A DNA stretch of 64,000 bases from Cryptomeria japonica (Eukaryota; Streptophyta; Pinopsida; Cupressales; Cupressaceae): the NCBI RefSeq assembly GCF_030272615.1, contig NC_081411.1, forward strand, positions 834,570,136 through 834,634,135, given 5' to 3'. The position numbers and the translations under genes are program-made. This document shows positions 46,880 through 58,444 of the stretch, piece after piece. Each line of letters opens with the position of its first letter. Position 1 is the first letter of the stretch. Under the pieces are notes generated by a model. The model ran no database searches, was not told where the DNA came from, and saw only the letters and a list, made by a program, of their open reading frames with translations.

Positions 46880-47740
46880 CCTCCAACCGCGCTAATGCAT
46901 TCACCAAAAGCACTCCCAGCCAAAGAACGAGACCTCAATGAAGGAAAGAAACCACGCAAAGTAAACCCTAATCAACTAGAAACCTGCGGAGCAAAAAGAA
47001 TTCACGAGAAAATTAGGACCGGGAAACAAAAGAGAAGAAAATTGCATATTAGGATAAACCAGTGAAAAAAGCTCACCTACAATCGTTGTAATGCATTCAC
47101 CAAATGCACTCGTAGCCGAAGAATGCAACTTTAATCAAGCCAACAAACCTGGGGTCTAATGCATTCACCAAATGTAGTCGCAGTCGAAGAATAGAAGCTT
47201 AATGAACCCAAGAAACTGAGCAAAGTAAACCCTAATAAACCGAAAACTTGCAGAGCAAAAACAATTCAAGAGAAAATGAGGAGTGGAAAACAAAACAAAA
47301 GAAAATGACAGATTAGGGTTAAGTAGTTTTTATTTAGACTGTAATCAAACGAAAACTTACAAACCCAAAACAATTCACAAGAAAATGAGGACTGGAAAAC
47401 AAAACAAAACAAAATGATAGATTAGGGTTAACCAGTTTTCATTACCCATCACTTACCATTCGTAAACCTAATCAACCGAAAGCTTGCAGAACAAATCAAT
47501 CGCAAACTTGCAGAGCAACAAAAATTCACAAGAAAATGAGGGCTGGAAAACAAACACAAGAAAATGACAGATTAGGGTTAACCGATTTTTATTTCGTATC
47601 CATTACCGTTTGTAAACCCTAAGCAACCAAAAACTTGCAGAGAAAAAACAATTCGTGAAAAAATGAGGACCGAAAAACAAAACACAAGGAAATGACAGAT
47701 TAGGGTTAACTGGTTTTCATTGCCATTCATTTACCATTCG
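46880..47740. repeat. Irregular repeats with telomere-like GATTAGGGTTAA and AAACCCTAA boxes
   Basis: Units of about 110-150 bp share AACTTGCAGAGCAAAAACAA, GAAAATGAGGACTGGAAAAC and GATTAGGGTTAA (47311, 47420, 47570, 47698). A second repeated block (TAATGCATTCACCAAATGCA) is at about 46900, 47090 and 47158. It lies just upstream of the LOR gene. Confidence 0.75.
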
Positions 47741-47914
47741 CCACTTCTTCGAGATTCGTGCAATACACACAACACAATCTAAGGCAAAATCAAGTTGCCC
47801 ACATGTCATCACCGCGAACACGTCTCACTCGCCAAGGAAAAATTGTCGGGCACCGAAAATCAATGCTCGTTGGAATGTCTTACACTTCGACGGACAAAAG
47901 GCCCACTAAAAGCC

Positions 47915-47922
47915 TATATATA
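47915..47922 (+). promoter_or_regulatory. Putative TATA box of the LOR gene
   Basis: TATATATA, 325 bp before the LOR start codon, preceded by GGCCCA (a TCP/site II-like core, TGGGCC on the other strand) near 47899. This is the only good TATA-like site close to the gene outside simple repeats. Confidence 0.45.
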
Positions 47923-47924
47923 CT

Positions 47925-48130
47925 TCCCTTAACATAATTTTCTCATATAACTTTTCGTAACGCAATTTTTTTTCATACACCTCTTACTATTTAACTTCTA
48001 ATGAAATCTCATTTTCCATCTCTTAATAATTAAGATTCACAATTGAAAAAGACATTTAGAAGGAAGAGAACACCACTCTCATCTATTGATGATATCATGG
48101 ATGATGAAAATGAATTTTTTAATGGAGGAT
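47925..48130 (+). repeat. LOR leader segment, duplicated at 52185-52375
   Basis: The segment with AAGATTCACAATT, GACATTTAGAAGGAAGAG and AACACCACTCTCATCTATTG also occurs downstream of the gene at 52185-52375 in the same orientation with a few changes. This copy lies in the presumed 5' UTR of the LOR gene. Confidence 0.85.
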
Positions 48131-48246
48131 GCGTTGTAATTGTTTTATTCAAAAAGATAGCATGGGAAATATCGCCGGAGACCGTCTTTCACATAACCAA
48201 CGCCATCTGAAACGGCCTGTGTTGTTCCAGCAGAGGGAAGAAAGAG

Positions 48247-49016
48247 ATGGAATACCCGATTCAACAGCCCCAGGCAGTCTGCGTTGTGGCTCAATACTTC
48301 TGCGCCCCCTACCCTGTCGAACTCACTGTAAAGAGGAAACTCCTCACTCTTACCGGAGGAGACTTTACCGTCTCCGATTCCAACGGTAATGTCGTCTTCA
48401 AAGTCGCCGGAAAGGTACTCAGCCTCCATGACCGCCGCGTTCTGCAGGACGCCGCTGGAAATCCCCTGCTCACCATGAAAGAAAAGGTAAAATAAACCCT
48501 AACTTATGTAAATGAACCAAATTTCAGGGTTTGATTTGTGTGAATTGCAGGCGTTAACGATGCACAGGCGATGGGAAGCATTCAGGGGCGAAAACTCCGA
48601 TCAGCAGAGTTTTATCTTCTCTGCGAAGAAATCGTCGCTGTTTCAGCTGAAGACGGCTCTTGATGTGTTCAGGGCCGGTAATAAGGACGAAAAACTGTGT
48701 GATTTTCATGTAAAGGGCAGCTATTTCGACCGATCTTGCACGGTTTATCAAGGCAACAGGATCGTCGCAGAGGTGAACAGTGAAAATTGGCCCTAATTTT
48801 GATATTCTGCTTCTAGTTGTGCTGTTGTATTTGGAGGTAAAACCCTAACCTTTGTATTGTATTAATCAGATGAAGAGGAAATACACAGTGGCAAACGTGT
48901 TAATTGGGAAGGACACGTTTTCGGTGATCGTGCAGCCTGGTGTGGATTACGCCTTCATTTCTGCTCTCATTGTTATTCTGGACGAGATCAACAAAGAAGG
49001 TACCTCTGAAGACTAG
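48247..49016 (+). CDS. LOR: LURP-one-related (LOR) protein, three exons
   Basis: Exons 48247-48486, 48551-48772 and 48870-49016 join in frame to 202 residues, the usual length of the family. The introns are short (64 and 97 bp) with GTAAAA...TTGCAG and GTGAAC...AATCAG borders, both in phase 0. The product matches the LURP-one-related (DUF567, Tubby C2-like beta-barrel) family: YCAPYPVELTVKRK-like start, DFTVSDSNGNVVFKV, LHDRRVLQDAAGNPLLTM, a middle part with RWEAFRG and FQLKTALDVF, CDFHVKGSYFDRSC, and the end FSVIVQPGVDYAFISALIVI. Arabidopsis LURP1 is needed for basal defence; most LORs have no known role, and the fold suggests phospholipid binding. No stop or frameshift is seen, so it looks functional. 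The start codon is the first ATG in frame before the conserved N-terminus. Confidence 0.93.
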
Positions 49017-49219
49017 ACAAATCTTTTGTGCTGCTGCTTCATTTGGATCCACCAACACGTCTGGACACAATTGTTTTTTTTGCTTGTCTTTTTTTATTGG
49101 GAAAATTGTCGTGCTTCTCGACTAAGTTTATTGGAAAATTGCCGTGCTTAAAATTTTCAGACGACTACAAAAATATCTTATCGCTACTGCATTATCGTTA
49201 AAGTAGATGTGGAAACTTT

Positions 49220-50430
49220 ATTGTAGGATTAGTCTGCACTTTACACGGTAAAAATAAAACTCAAGGTAAATCACTTTTTATTAACAAACATTCATTTTCA
49301 AAATTAATTTTCTAATCCTAAGGAATTAATTTCCTTAGGATAATGTTTTTAATCTTATTGGTTTTTGTGAAATTTTAGTAAATAATATATATTTTTTAAA
49401 TAATTTTATTTAATATAGATTCAAAGTTATTATAGAATGTAAGTATTGTTCAAGAAATTTTAGAAATTTATTATTAATATTATTTTTGTACTTAGATTCA
49501 ATATAGATGGTGGGTAAAGAAATTATTATAGAGAACAAGTATTGTTCATGAAATTTTAGAAATTATCAGTAATATAATACATTTTTTCTTTAATTTCTGT
49601 ATAAACCTATTTTTTTTCCAATTAAAAAATAAGTTATTGTAGAGTGTAAGTATTATTCAAGAAATTTTAGAAATTATCACTAGTATTATTTTTGTACTAT
49701 AGATGGTGGGTAAAGAAACTATTAAAGAGAACAAGTATTATTCATGAATTATTAGAAACTATTGCTAATATTATTTTTATACTTAGATGGAACATAGATG
49801 GTGGGTAAAGAAACTATCATAGGGACATGTATTGTCGAAGAAATTTTAGAAACTATCACTAGTATTATTTTTATATTTAGATGGAATCTAGAGTATTTAC
49901 TTGCATTGTTGTTTGCTAGCATCTAAAATTATTGAAAAATAAATTCCATAGGATAAGTCTGCATTTTACACACGTAAAAATAAAACTTAAGGTAAATCAC
50001 ATTTTATTAACAAACATTCATTTTCAAAGTTAATTCAGTAAAAGGAGCCAGATGATGTTTTTAGTTTTATTCGTATTTGTGAAATTTTCCTAAATATTTT
50101 GTTTGGAAAGAATAATTTTACTTAATATAAATTGCAAAGAAGTTATTATAGAGTACAATTAAAGTTGAAGAAATTTTAGAAATTATCACTAGTATTATTT
50201 TTGTACTTAGAGGAAACATGGATGGTGGGTAAAGAAACTATTATAGAGAACAAGTATTAATGAAATTTTAGAAACTATTGCTAGTATTGTTTTTCTACTT
50301 AAATGGAACATAGATGGTGGGAAAAGAAACTATTATGGAGAACAAGTATTGTTCATGAAATTTTAGAAACAATTGCTATCATTATTTTTGTAATTAGTTG
50401 GAACCTAGAAGGTGGAATGTTAGTTTACTT
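49220..50430. repeat. AT-rich repeats in two nested levels, 3' of the LOR gene
   Basis: Short units of about 100-130 bp share GAAATTTTAGAAA, ATTATTTTTGTACTTAG and ATAGATGGTGGGTAAAG. A larger block with TTTACACGGTAAAAATAAAA and TTATTAACAAACATTCATTT is present at 49224-49310 and again at 49953-50040, about 730 bp apart. Confidence 0.8.
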
Positions 50431-53225
50431 ACATTGTTGTTTGGTAGCATCTAGAGCTATTGAGAAATAACTTTTTTGGTTGGGACATGTATAATGACAA
50501 AAGGGTCTCCAAATAAATTTGTCAATATAATTGGATAGTCACGAAAACCATTTCATATATAAAAATTCAATACCAAATAATTTAAATAATATGGATAATA
50601 AAACGAAGTATTAAATCATCAACTATGTTTTTTAATCAAGAAGATGGAGACTAATATATGTAAGTACATGTAAAAATATCAAGAATATGGAGAGATTAAA
50701 AATGAACATGTAGAGAACCACTAGGGTTGGCAAGGTCATAAGAATGCTAAGAATAAGGAATTAGATATACCAAATGATTTTGTTTTGTTGGAAATGAGGT
50801 GTATATAATGATAAATGGTTTGTTTTTATTTTATTTTATTTATTTATTTTCTTTGTATAGGACATTAGCACAATCACATAGACATACTTGTACCAATGTT
50901 GATATTCATATGGAATTAAACACAAAAACACTAAAATGGATTCAAAACACAATGATATGATAATTTTGATGTTTGTTCTAAAAAGTAGTCTAAAACACAT
51001 GACATAAAATAGGTACAATTTTTAATGTGAAAATGTAGAATATGCAAATTTTGACCTTTTTTTTTTCCCACTTTAGTAGGTTGACTAAACTAAGTGAGGA
51101 GGATGCACTAAATAAGATGATGTGAATACAAGAAATAAAATAGAAAGGGGATAATTCAAGTCAAACAACATGGTATAAGAGTGAAGGTCCATACTCTCAA
51201 GCAAAGATGTTAGAAAATTGAAAAATTTGCATAGTATATACATTATTTTTAAAATAAAAATACATTAGAAACACGGGATTGCATCACAAATCCATCCAAA
51301 AGATAGAGACTTACAACATCCTTTAATCAAGTCTAGATTAAAACTTTATCTAATGTGCACATGATTAAAGGATGATTAAGTGATAATGGAGGATTAGGTT
51401 AGATAATAGAAAGTAGAAAAGATGATCAATTAAATAAACTAAAATTTTTAGTTAATTTACAAAGAAATCAGAATAAAGTGTTTAGTTAAATAATTGTTTA
51501 GTAAAGGCTAAGTCTTAGGAAGAAATGGAAAAATGATTTTGAATGAGAAATGAGGATAGCAAGAAATATTAATTAATTAATATTGATGTTAGGAGTGGAG
51601 GTAATTGATCAAATGTAAACGATTAATTGTGAAAGAAATAATTAGATTTGACAAAATATCAATGTTAAATGTCTACAAACCTACTAATTAGAGGAAACAC
51701 ACTAGTTACAAGCCATGTTCCAATCATCATTCATTCTTTGCTCACCCAACCCCACAATTACTAACTTTAAAGAAACCAAAAATGATAACTAAAAGCCCAT
51801 TAATAAATCTCACAAGTACCAATAGTCACCCACTTTACCCCCAATAGTTAGCAGTTTTGGACTTTGATTGAAGGAGTTGTGCAACGTTATTGATACCCAT
51901 AGCGCATGACTATTAGGGCATTTGTGCATAAGTATTGGGCATTTTTGAGGTGGTTGTAGTGCATGGTCATCGTGACATCTTTAAGTAGGTATCAAACAAC
52001 ACTTTGAAATGACCACTTTTTGACCTTTGTGCACATAATGAATCCCACAACATGTATTGTTACTACTCAAAATTCATAACAATAGCTATAAATAATTAAT
52101 TTGCATACAAAGACAACTAAAAAAATTGTTGAAATCCAATGTACTGTTTAAGATTTATAAGCTCACAAAGTTAGCTATAATGTCTACTAATAAACTTCCC
52201 TTGCATAATTTTTTTCATATAACTCCTACTATTTAAGTACTAATAAATTCTCACTTTTCATCTCTTATATTTAAGATTCACAATTACAAAAAGACATTTG
52301 GAAGGAAGAGAACACCACTCTCATCTATTGAGATATTAGGGATGATGAAAATGACTTTTTGGATCAAGGATGTGTCAACACTGGCTATCTAGCCACATAA
52401 AACGAGTGACACTTCCCATACCACCTTACCTGGTGCAACATTTGTGTGCTCTCAGTACCATTGCTATTTTAATTATAATTTAATTTTCACCACCATTAAA
52501 AAATTTAAGTTTAATTTTATGTTTAAAGAGTTATTGATATAGTATATAAAAAATATTCATTTTATATAATTATAGATTATAATTATAATTTTAATATATT
52601 TTTAATATCAAATATATATAATGAACAACTTATAAATCATAATTAAGTTAAATATTCATTTTATTGCTAGTATAAAATTATATATGTATAATTTTAAAAT
52701 AAATATATAATTATATATAATCTATAAATATATAAACTAAATATTTTTAATATATTACATTAATTAAAAAATTATTATTATTATAAATCAAGAATTAATC
52801 AAACTTAATTATATTTTTTGAAAAGTTAAAAGTTAATAGATAATATTTTTTATCTAAATTATATAAGTAAACATTTATTAATGATTTTAATATAAATATC
52901 AATATTTTTAATATTTATTAGTAAGTATACATTTACATTAAAATTTGTTTCCCCATGTTAAATTATTGATACTTAAACATATTTATTCAAATAATATTTA
53001 TGTATAAATTATTAAGAAATATTTTTTTAACATCTTTATAGTTTATATATTTATAATATTTAATTTTATATAAATTTAATTTTTTATACTCATATAATTT
53101 AGAAATTTAATCTTTTTAAAGATATAAATAGTTAAAAACTATTTTCTTATTAAAATTTTTAATTCCTAAATATTCTTATTAAATTATTAATTCTTAAATA
53201 TATTTATTATAATAATAGAATATAT
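50431..53225. other. AT-rich intergenic DNA
   Basis: No gene is recognised. It contains the second copy of the LOR leader segment (52185-52375) and, from about 52440 to 53220, extremely AT-rich DNA that ends at the LINE start. Confidence 0.6.
52185..52375 (+). repeat. Second copy of the LOR leader segment
   Basis: Matches 47925-48130 (ACATTTGGAAGGAAGAGAAC, CACCACTCTCATCTATTG, GATGATGAAAATGA). No LOR coding sequence follows, so it is a partial duplication. Confidence 0.85.
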
Positions 53226-54438
53226 ATGGTGAAAATGGAGAGCGATATGCAGAAGGGTGATGCAGAGGACATGAGCTCGAGAAAACCTGTCAAATAGTGA
53301 ACACTAGAAGTCGATTGGGATGAATATGGCGTTAAACAGACTGAGTCTGAAGAAAGCAATGATAACATTTGCGGGAATTTGAACCGTTGCAAGGATACAA
53401 GAAAGGGTTCTTTTACAGACGGTATTGAAATTGACCTAACTAAAAGTATCGAAAATGAGAAGTTGATCTTCGACCAACATGCGATTATTGCAAAATTTTT
53501 AGGGCCAAAACTGTCAAGAAAAGAAATTCACACCTGGGTAGTGGAACATTGGGGGAGGGACATAATGTTAAAATTCCTACCCAAGGGCTTCTTCGTTGTC
53601 ATATTTCCCAATGAAGATGATAGAGACCACATCATTAATCTTCAAAATTGGTTCTGGGATGAGCATCCCTTGTATATTCAGCTCTGGGCTCTAAACTTTG
53701 ACCCCACATCAATGGCGGTGTATGATAAACCAATATGGATCCGATTATCAACCTCTTGATAGAATATTGGAGCGAAGCGTGTTTGGAAATGATCGGAAGA
53801 TCCCTTGGCACGTTATTGGAAATTGATGAAGAGATTGTAGAGGGAGATTTATACACATACGTTAGACTCAAAATAGCAGGCATAAAGACAATACCCACTT
53901 CGGTTATGCTTCTCACTGCGAATGGGGGTTGGAAACAACACATAGAAATTGAAAAAGAAATTGGTGTTTTCTCTCGATGTGGAAGTAAATTTCACAACAT
54001 CGACAAGTGCAGATTGTTTTTAAGAAAGGTCTTTAAATGCCCACACAAAAAACCAAAACAGGTATGGAAGGCTAAAAGAAAAATTCAGGAAACTGAAATC
54101 CTACTCTTAGAAGGTCCTAAATTCATTAAAAGTGGTGCTAATCAAGATGTAAGCTCGGAAACTCCCAATCAAGACATTCCATTGGATGGTAACCTAATCC
54201 CAAACAATGACACAATGGTGTATCCAATCAAAGATCTCACTGCGAAGGAAGTTTTGCAGCAATCGAATTCGGATACAACTTAACCAGGTAGTGATGATGA
54301 CGGCTTGAATATTGTGGATCCAAGATACATCAGCCAATCTGCAAATATCATCCTTGGAAGAGCAAAAGGCACAAGAGGGAGGAAAAGTCACAAAACAGTT
54401 AGGGAACAGAGGGCAAATGAGAAGGGTATTGTTAGTAT
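53226..54438 (+). pseudogene. LINE ORF1 (DUF4283 and zinc-knuckle type), broken
   Basis: Starts ATG at 53226 (MVKMESDMQKGDAED), soon interrupted by TAG-TGA (near 53295), then reads VDWDEYGVKQTESEE and the DUF4283-like domain (FDQHAIIAKFLGPKL, WGRDIMLKFLPKGFFVVIF, WALNFDP). A frameshift near 53755 leads to ACLEMIGRSLGTLLEID and VRLKIAGIKTIP. The knuckle reads FSRCGSKFHNIDKC, so its first Cys is not in the usual place. A TAA at 54281 stands where CAA is likely. It would coat LINE RNA. The last codons and the stop lie beyond the LTR insertion, at 56911-56970. Confidence 0.8.
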
Positions 54439-54902
54439 TGTGAGATTTTGCCAAGATCAAGAGGCAATGGAAAGCACAAATAAGAGAGAACAAAATAGAT
54501 GATAGGAATACATAGTATTCTATCAAGATGAAAATACTGATCAACTGGATCATCAAGCGTTAATCAATCAATTACATACAATGTAGATGAGCCTGCTTAT
54601 ATAGGCAAGGCAATATGGATATGTGAGCACACAAACATGACATGTGGCTCAATAAGAAACAAGGGTAGGTAGGAAATAGGTGTGGGTAGGTAGGAGAAAC
54701 AATATAATATTCCACATGAGGTGGAATGTAACAACAAGATAAGATCAATGCCATAAAAGGTGGAAATTCTCCTACACACACTATCCCAATGTGACACAAA
54801 CACCCAAGTGTCTCATATCCAAACTACTATTAAATGCATGTACCTAAGTAAACTTAAGTAAGGTGTAATAATATCCAAGCTGAATAATTATTTACACCAA
54901 CA
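54439..54902 (-). repeat. 3' LTR (minus-strand sense) of the non-autonomous element
   Basis: Mate of 56447-56910. TATATAA is retained on the minus strand at 54597-54603. TAGG/TAGGT short repeats occur in the middle. Confidence 0.9.
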
Positions 54903-56446
54903 CCCCCCCTTAAGTGCAACTTAGGGGAATGCACTAAAGTCTACAATGCAACTAAGAAATGCAAAATGGGTCCCGGCTACGAGGCCATGTTAGGTACCCA
55001 TGTACAAATGCAAATGCAATCTCCCACAAAGCAAGAAAAGAGAGAAAAACCCAATGGGAAAAAACCCTCCCCCAAAAGAGAGATGATGAAAGCACACAAT
55101 GCTCTCAATGATGAATGAGAAGAACAAAACTATGTCTACCCCATAAGAGAGAAGAAGAGACCATGAAGCCCCCCCTCAATGTCGAATCTCCTACAAAGAT
55201 GGTCCAATGATGATGACCAAAATACCTCCCCATAAGGAAGAAAGAGAGCTAATGCTGCACCATTAATGTCAAAGTATGACAAAACCAGGTACCAAGTCGA
55301 TGACGATGAATCACTCGCTGCACAAAAATGAGGATCAGACATGGAGACAACCTGCTGTAAGCATCATTTGGATACTCATAAATAGTAGAAATACTAATAC
55401 AATCCAAGTCTCATGGGATCCATGCACAAATGTGTACAATCTAAGTTTCAACTGGAGCCATGCACCAAGTCTCACGAGATATTCCTAATCTATGTGTACA
55501 AGAGGATTACATCAAATATGTCAACAATGACAAGATACAAAGAAGTGTGGTACTTTATGATAGTGTGAGTACAACATTGCTCAAGAAAGAGCATACATCA
55601 TGATAAAATATTCAAATTTGGAAACATGAAACGGATGCCACCAACAAAGAAGCCCTGTTAAATATTGCAGATGAAGATGCCTCTAAATGGAATTTCACCA
55701 AGAGATATAAATGAACAACTGACCCCCATAAGAAGATCATGTTGGCACTTTCAAATAATGGCAAAGTGGACTTCTGATTTCAACTTTACAACTTCTCAAA
55801 ATGAGATATAAGAGACTTCAACAAATACTGCTTGTGATCTAAACTAAGATCCAAGCAAAATACAAGTACCAAATAGGCCAAAAATGACCAAATACTGAAA
55901 GTACAATTTCTACTCAAAATCAATGCAAACAAATGGAAGATTATGAAAGTAGACAAAAAATTATGCACTTTCAAAAAAACGACACCTGAAAAGGAGTCCA
56001 TATGAGCCCAAATGAAGCCTCCAAAGTTGTAAAAATTGGGATTTCACGATTTCCGAAAAACCTGTATCTAAAAATTAAAAAATTCCCACACCACTGTATA
56101 GATCACAAAAATCTACCCCAAAACAAAAAAAATTGCTCGACAAAAGGAGTCTGGATGAGTGAGATATCGCTATTTGAAAATTGCTTGCAAAATTATAAAT
56201 TCTGGAAAATTTCTGCCACAACTTCAAACTTCAAATGCCTCTAAATTTGGCCTCCGAAGTTCGATTTGGATGAAATAAAAGGAAAAACTGAATTTCTTGG
56301 AACTCCTCAATCCAATGGTGACCTCAGATTTGACCCATCAAGCTTCAATAATAATCTGCAATAGAAAGCTCCAAAATGCAAACCCCAAATAGCATCAAAT
56401 TTCTCTCAATTGGCAAACCAATGACACTCTAATGACTCTGATACCA

Positions 56447-56910
56447 TGTGAGATTTTTCCAAGATCAAGAGGAAATGGAAAGCACAAATAAGAGAGAACA
56501 AAATAGATGATAGGAATAAACAGTATTCTATCAAGATGAAAATACTGATCAACTGGATCATCAAGTATTAATCAATCAATTACATACAATGTAGATGAGC
56601 TTGCTTATACAGGCAAGGCTATATGGACATGCGAGCACACAAACATGACATGTGGCTCAATAAGAAACAAGGGTAGGTAGGAAATAGGTGTGGGTAGGTA
56701 GGAGAAACAATATAATATTCCACATAAGGTGGAATGTAACAACAAGATAAGATCAACACCATAAAAGGTGGATATTCTCCTACACACACTATCCCAATGT
56801 GGCACAAACACCCAAGTGTCTCATACGCAAACTACTATTAAATGCATGTACCTAAGTAAACTTAAGTAAGGTGTAATAATATCCAAGATGAATAATTATT
56901 TACACCAACA
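56447..56910 (-). repeat. 5' LTR (minus-strand sense) of the non-autonomous element
   Basis: Minus-strand reading starts TGTTGGTGTAAAT and ends AAATCTCACA. The TATA-like box (TGTATAAG) is altered compared with the other copies (TATATAAG). Confidence 0.9.
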
Positions 56911-56966
56911 AGTATGATGAAATTCTTGAATCCGGTCAAGGGAGGCAAGCCCTCCCTTGGGGGAAG

Positions 56967-57919
56967 ATGAGGCTTACCTCATGGAATGTCAGGGGCCTCT
57001 CGGCTCTGACAAAAAATGCCCGATCAAAAGAACTTTGGCCAAGCTTGATTCAGAGGTTTATATTCTACAGGAAATAAAATTGAGTAAGGAAAAGGCGGTC
57101 GAGTTCATCAAATATTGTTATAAGTGGGAAGGTATTTTTCAAGATGCCAGGTGCTCGGCTAGGGGCTTGGGAATGATGTGGAACTCTTCCAAAATAGATG
57201 TGCATCCCATTGCCTCTTTTGATCACTGGATGACATGCATCATTGTCTGCAAGCAATCCAATATCTCATATCCGTTGTTTAACATTTATGATCCCATTAA
57301 AATGGAAGAAAAACTTAAAGTTTGGAATGAGGTCTTCAATCAAGATAGCCAGTTGGATTATGGTAAGGTCATTGTTGCTGGTGACTTCAATGCTCTTTTG
57401 GACATTGATGAGAAGGTGGGTGGTCTTTGGAAGCCCTCAAAAGTGATAGACGACTTTCGAGAATTTGTATCTAATTGCAAACTGATAGATATCATACCAA
57501 AGAATGGAAGATTCACTTGGACCAACAAAAGACTAAACTTTGCCAATATATCAGAAAGGTTGGATTGCTTCCTGGTGGGGTAATGGTGGATAAATGGCGA
57601 CTACTCTCTAGAAATGAAAATTGTGCCTCAAATGGGCTCGAATCATCTACCACTGTCATTATCCATTGCTCAGGAAAATCGGAATCATAAGGACTACTTC
57701 AAATTCTTAAGCATGTGGTGGAGGGATGAAACATTCCTTGACAATTTGAAAAATTGGTGGCAGGAAGGCAACATATACTCTAGCTCCCCTAGCTTTAAAT
57801 TTATCAAAAGAAATCAGTCCCTGAGAAATAAAATTAAAGATTGGAATAAAAACTCATTCAAAAATATTTTTGTTGAGAAAGGTAGAATTGAGGAAAAACT
57901 AGAAGAGATCGGTAATAAG
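56967..57919 (+). pseudogene. LINE ORF2, endonuclease part
   Basis: ORF2 begins ATG at 56967 (MRLTSWNVRGL), overlapping the ORF1 stop as ATGA. A frameshift near 57000 is followed by an open stretch to 57583. AP-endonuclease motifs: the N of SWNVRGL, E of LQEIKL, the NIYDP strand, GDFNALLD near 57381 and FTWTNKR, then ISERLDCFLVG. After a TAA (57581) comes SNHLPLSL, matching the final SDH motif with N for D. It would nick target DNA for target-primed reverse transcription. The frame is cut by the copia element at 57920. Confidence 0.88.
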
Positions 57920-58384
57920 TGTTGAAATGTGGCGACTGATCAACAAAGTACTGTACACTCAGCATGTATCCTCGCCGGGGTCCGGGGCCGGGCCGGGCCC
58001 CGGGTAGGGGTTTGGGAATAGCAGCCCTTGAGAGAAGCGGGGGTTCGGGGGCGACAGCCCCCGAGAAATTTTTTTTTTGCCGTTTTTCGTTGATGAAAAC
58101 CGACATTGTAATAAAACCCTAAAAAGGCCGACTTTGTTTGTTGCCCTAAAAACACATGTTATAAGCGACTGGGATGCTTAAGGCATTGTAAAGGTTGATG
58201 TACTTTTTTTGCTGGATAATAAGAAAGATTGGACGGCTGTGTATGGTGGACGTAACCCATTCTGGGTGAACCACGTTAAATCTCTGTGTTATCTGTGTCT
58301 TGTTTTATTTCTTTATCTTTTGTATTTAAATCTGCATATAATTGTTAGTTCATATTTGCTTCGGATCTGCTTGAAACCCTAACA
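57920..58384 (+). repeat. 5' LTR of the copia element
   Basis: Starts TGTTGAAATG, ends CCCTAACA. A GC-rich part near 57970-58070 has C/G runs and hairpins of the type GGGGGC..GCCCCC. It differs from the 3' LTR at about 23 sites by eye, nearly all transitions, many in the GC-rich part. Confidence 0.96.
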
Positions 58385-58386
58385 AT

Positions 58387-58398
58387 TGGTATCAGAGC
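58387..58398 (+). other. Primer-binding site of the copia element (initiator tRNA-Met)
   Basis: TGGTATCAGAGC begins 2 bp after the LTR end and matches the 3' end of plant initiator tRNA-Met, the standard primer of copia elements. Confidence 0.93.
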
Positions 58399-58444
58399 GA
58401 GGTTTTCTGTAAATTGGCAGGACTTTTAGATTTGAGTGGGAGCA

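Larger units (their letters stand above)
54439..56910 (-). mobile_element. Non-autonomous LTR retrotransposon (family of solo LTR B), 2.47 kb
   Basis: LTRs of 464 bp at 54439-54902 and 56447-56910 are flanked by the perfect duplication AGTAT (54434-54438 and 56911-56915). On the minus strand the primer site TGGTATCAGAG (initiator tRNA-Met) is at 56446-56436 directly after the 5' LTR, and the purine tract AAGGGGGGG lies before the 3' LTR near 54903-54911. The 1.54-kb internal region has no gag or pol, so transposition must have relied on another element. The LTRs differ at roughly 4 percent by eye. It sits near the end of LINE ORF1. Confidence 0.92.

Noticed and set aside
46600-47130. Possible minus-strand exons with GTAAGT or GTGAG donors upstream of the LOR gene
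   Set aside because: The donor-like sites recur within repeats and no joined reading frame or known domain could be found.
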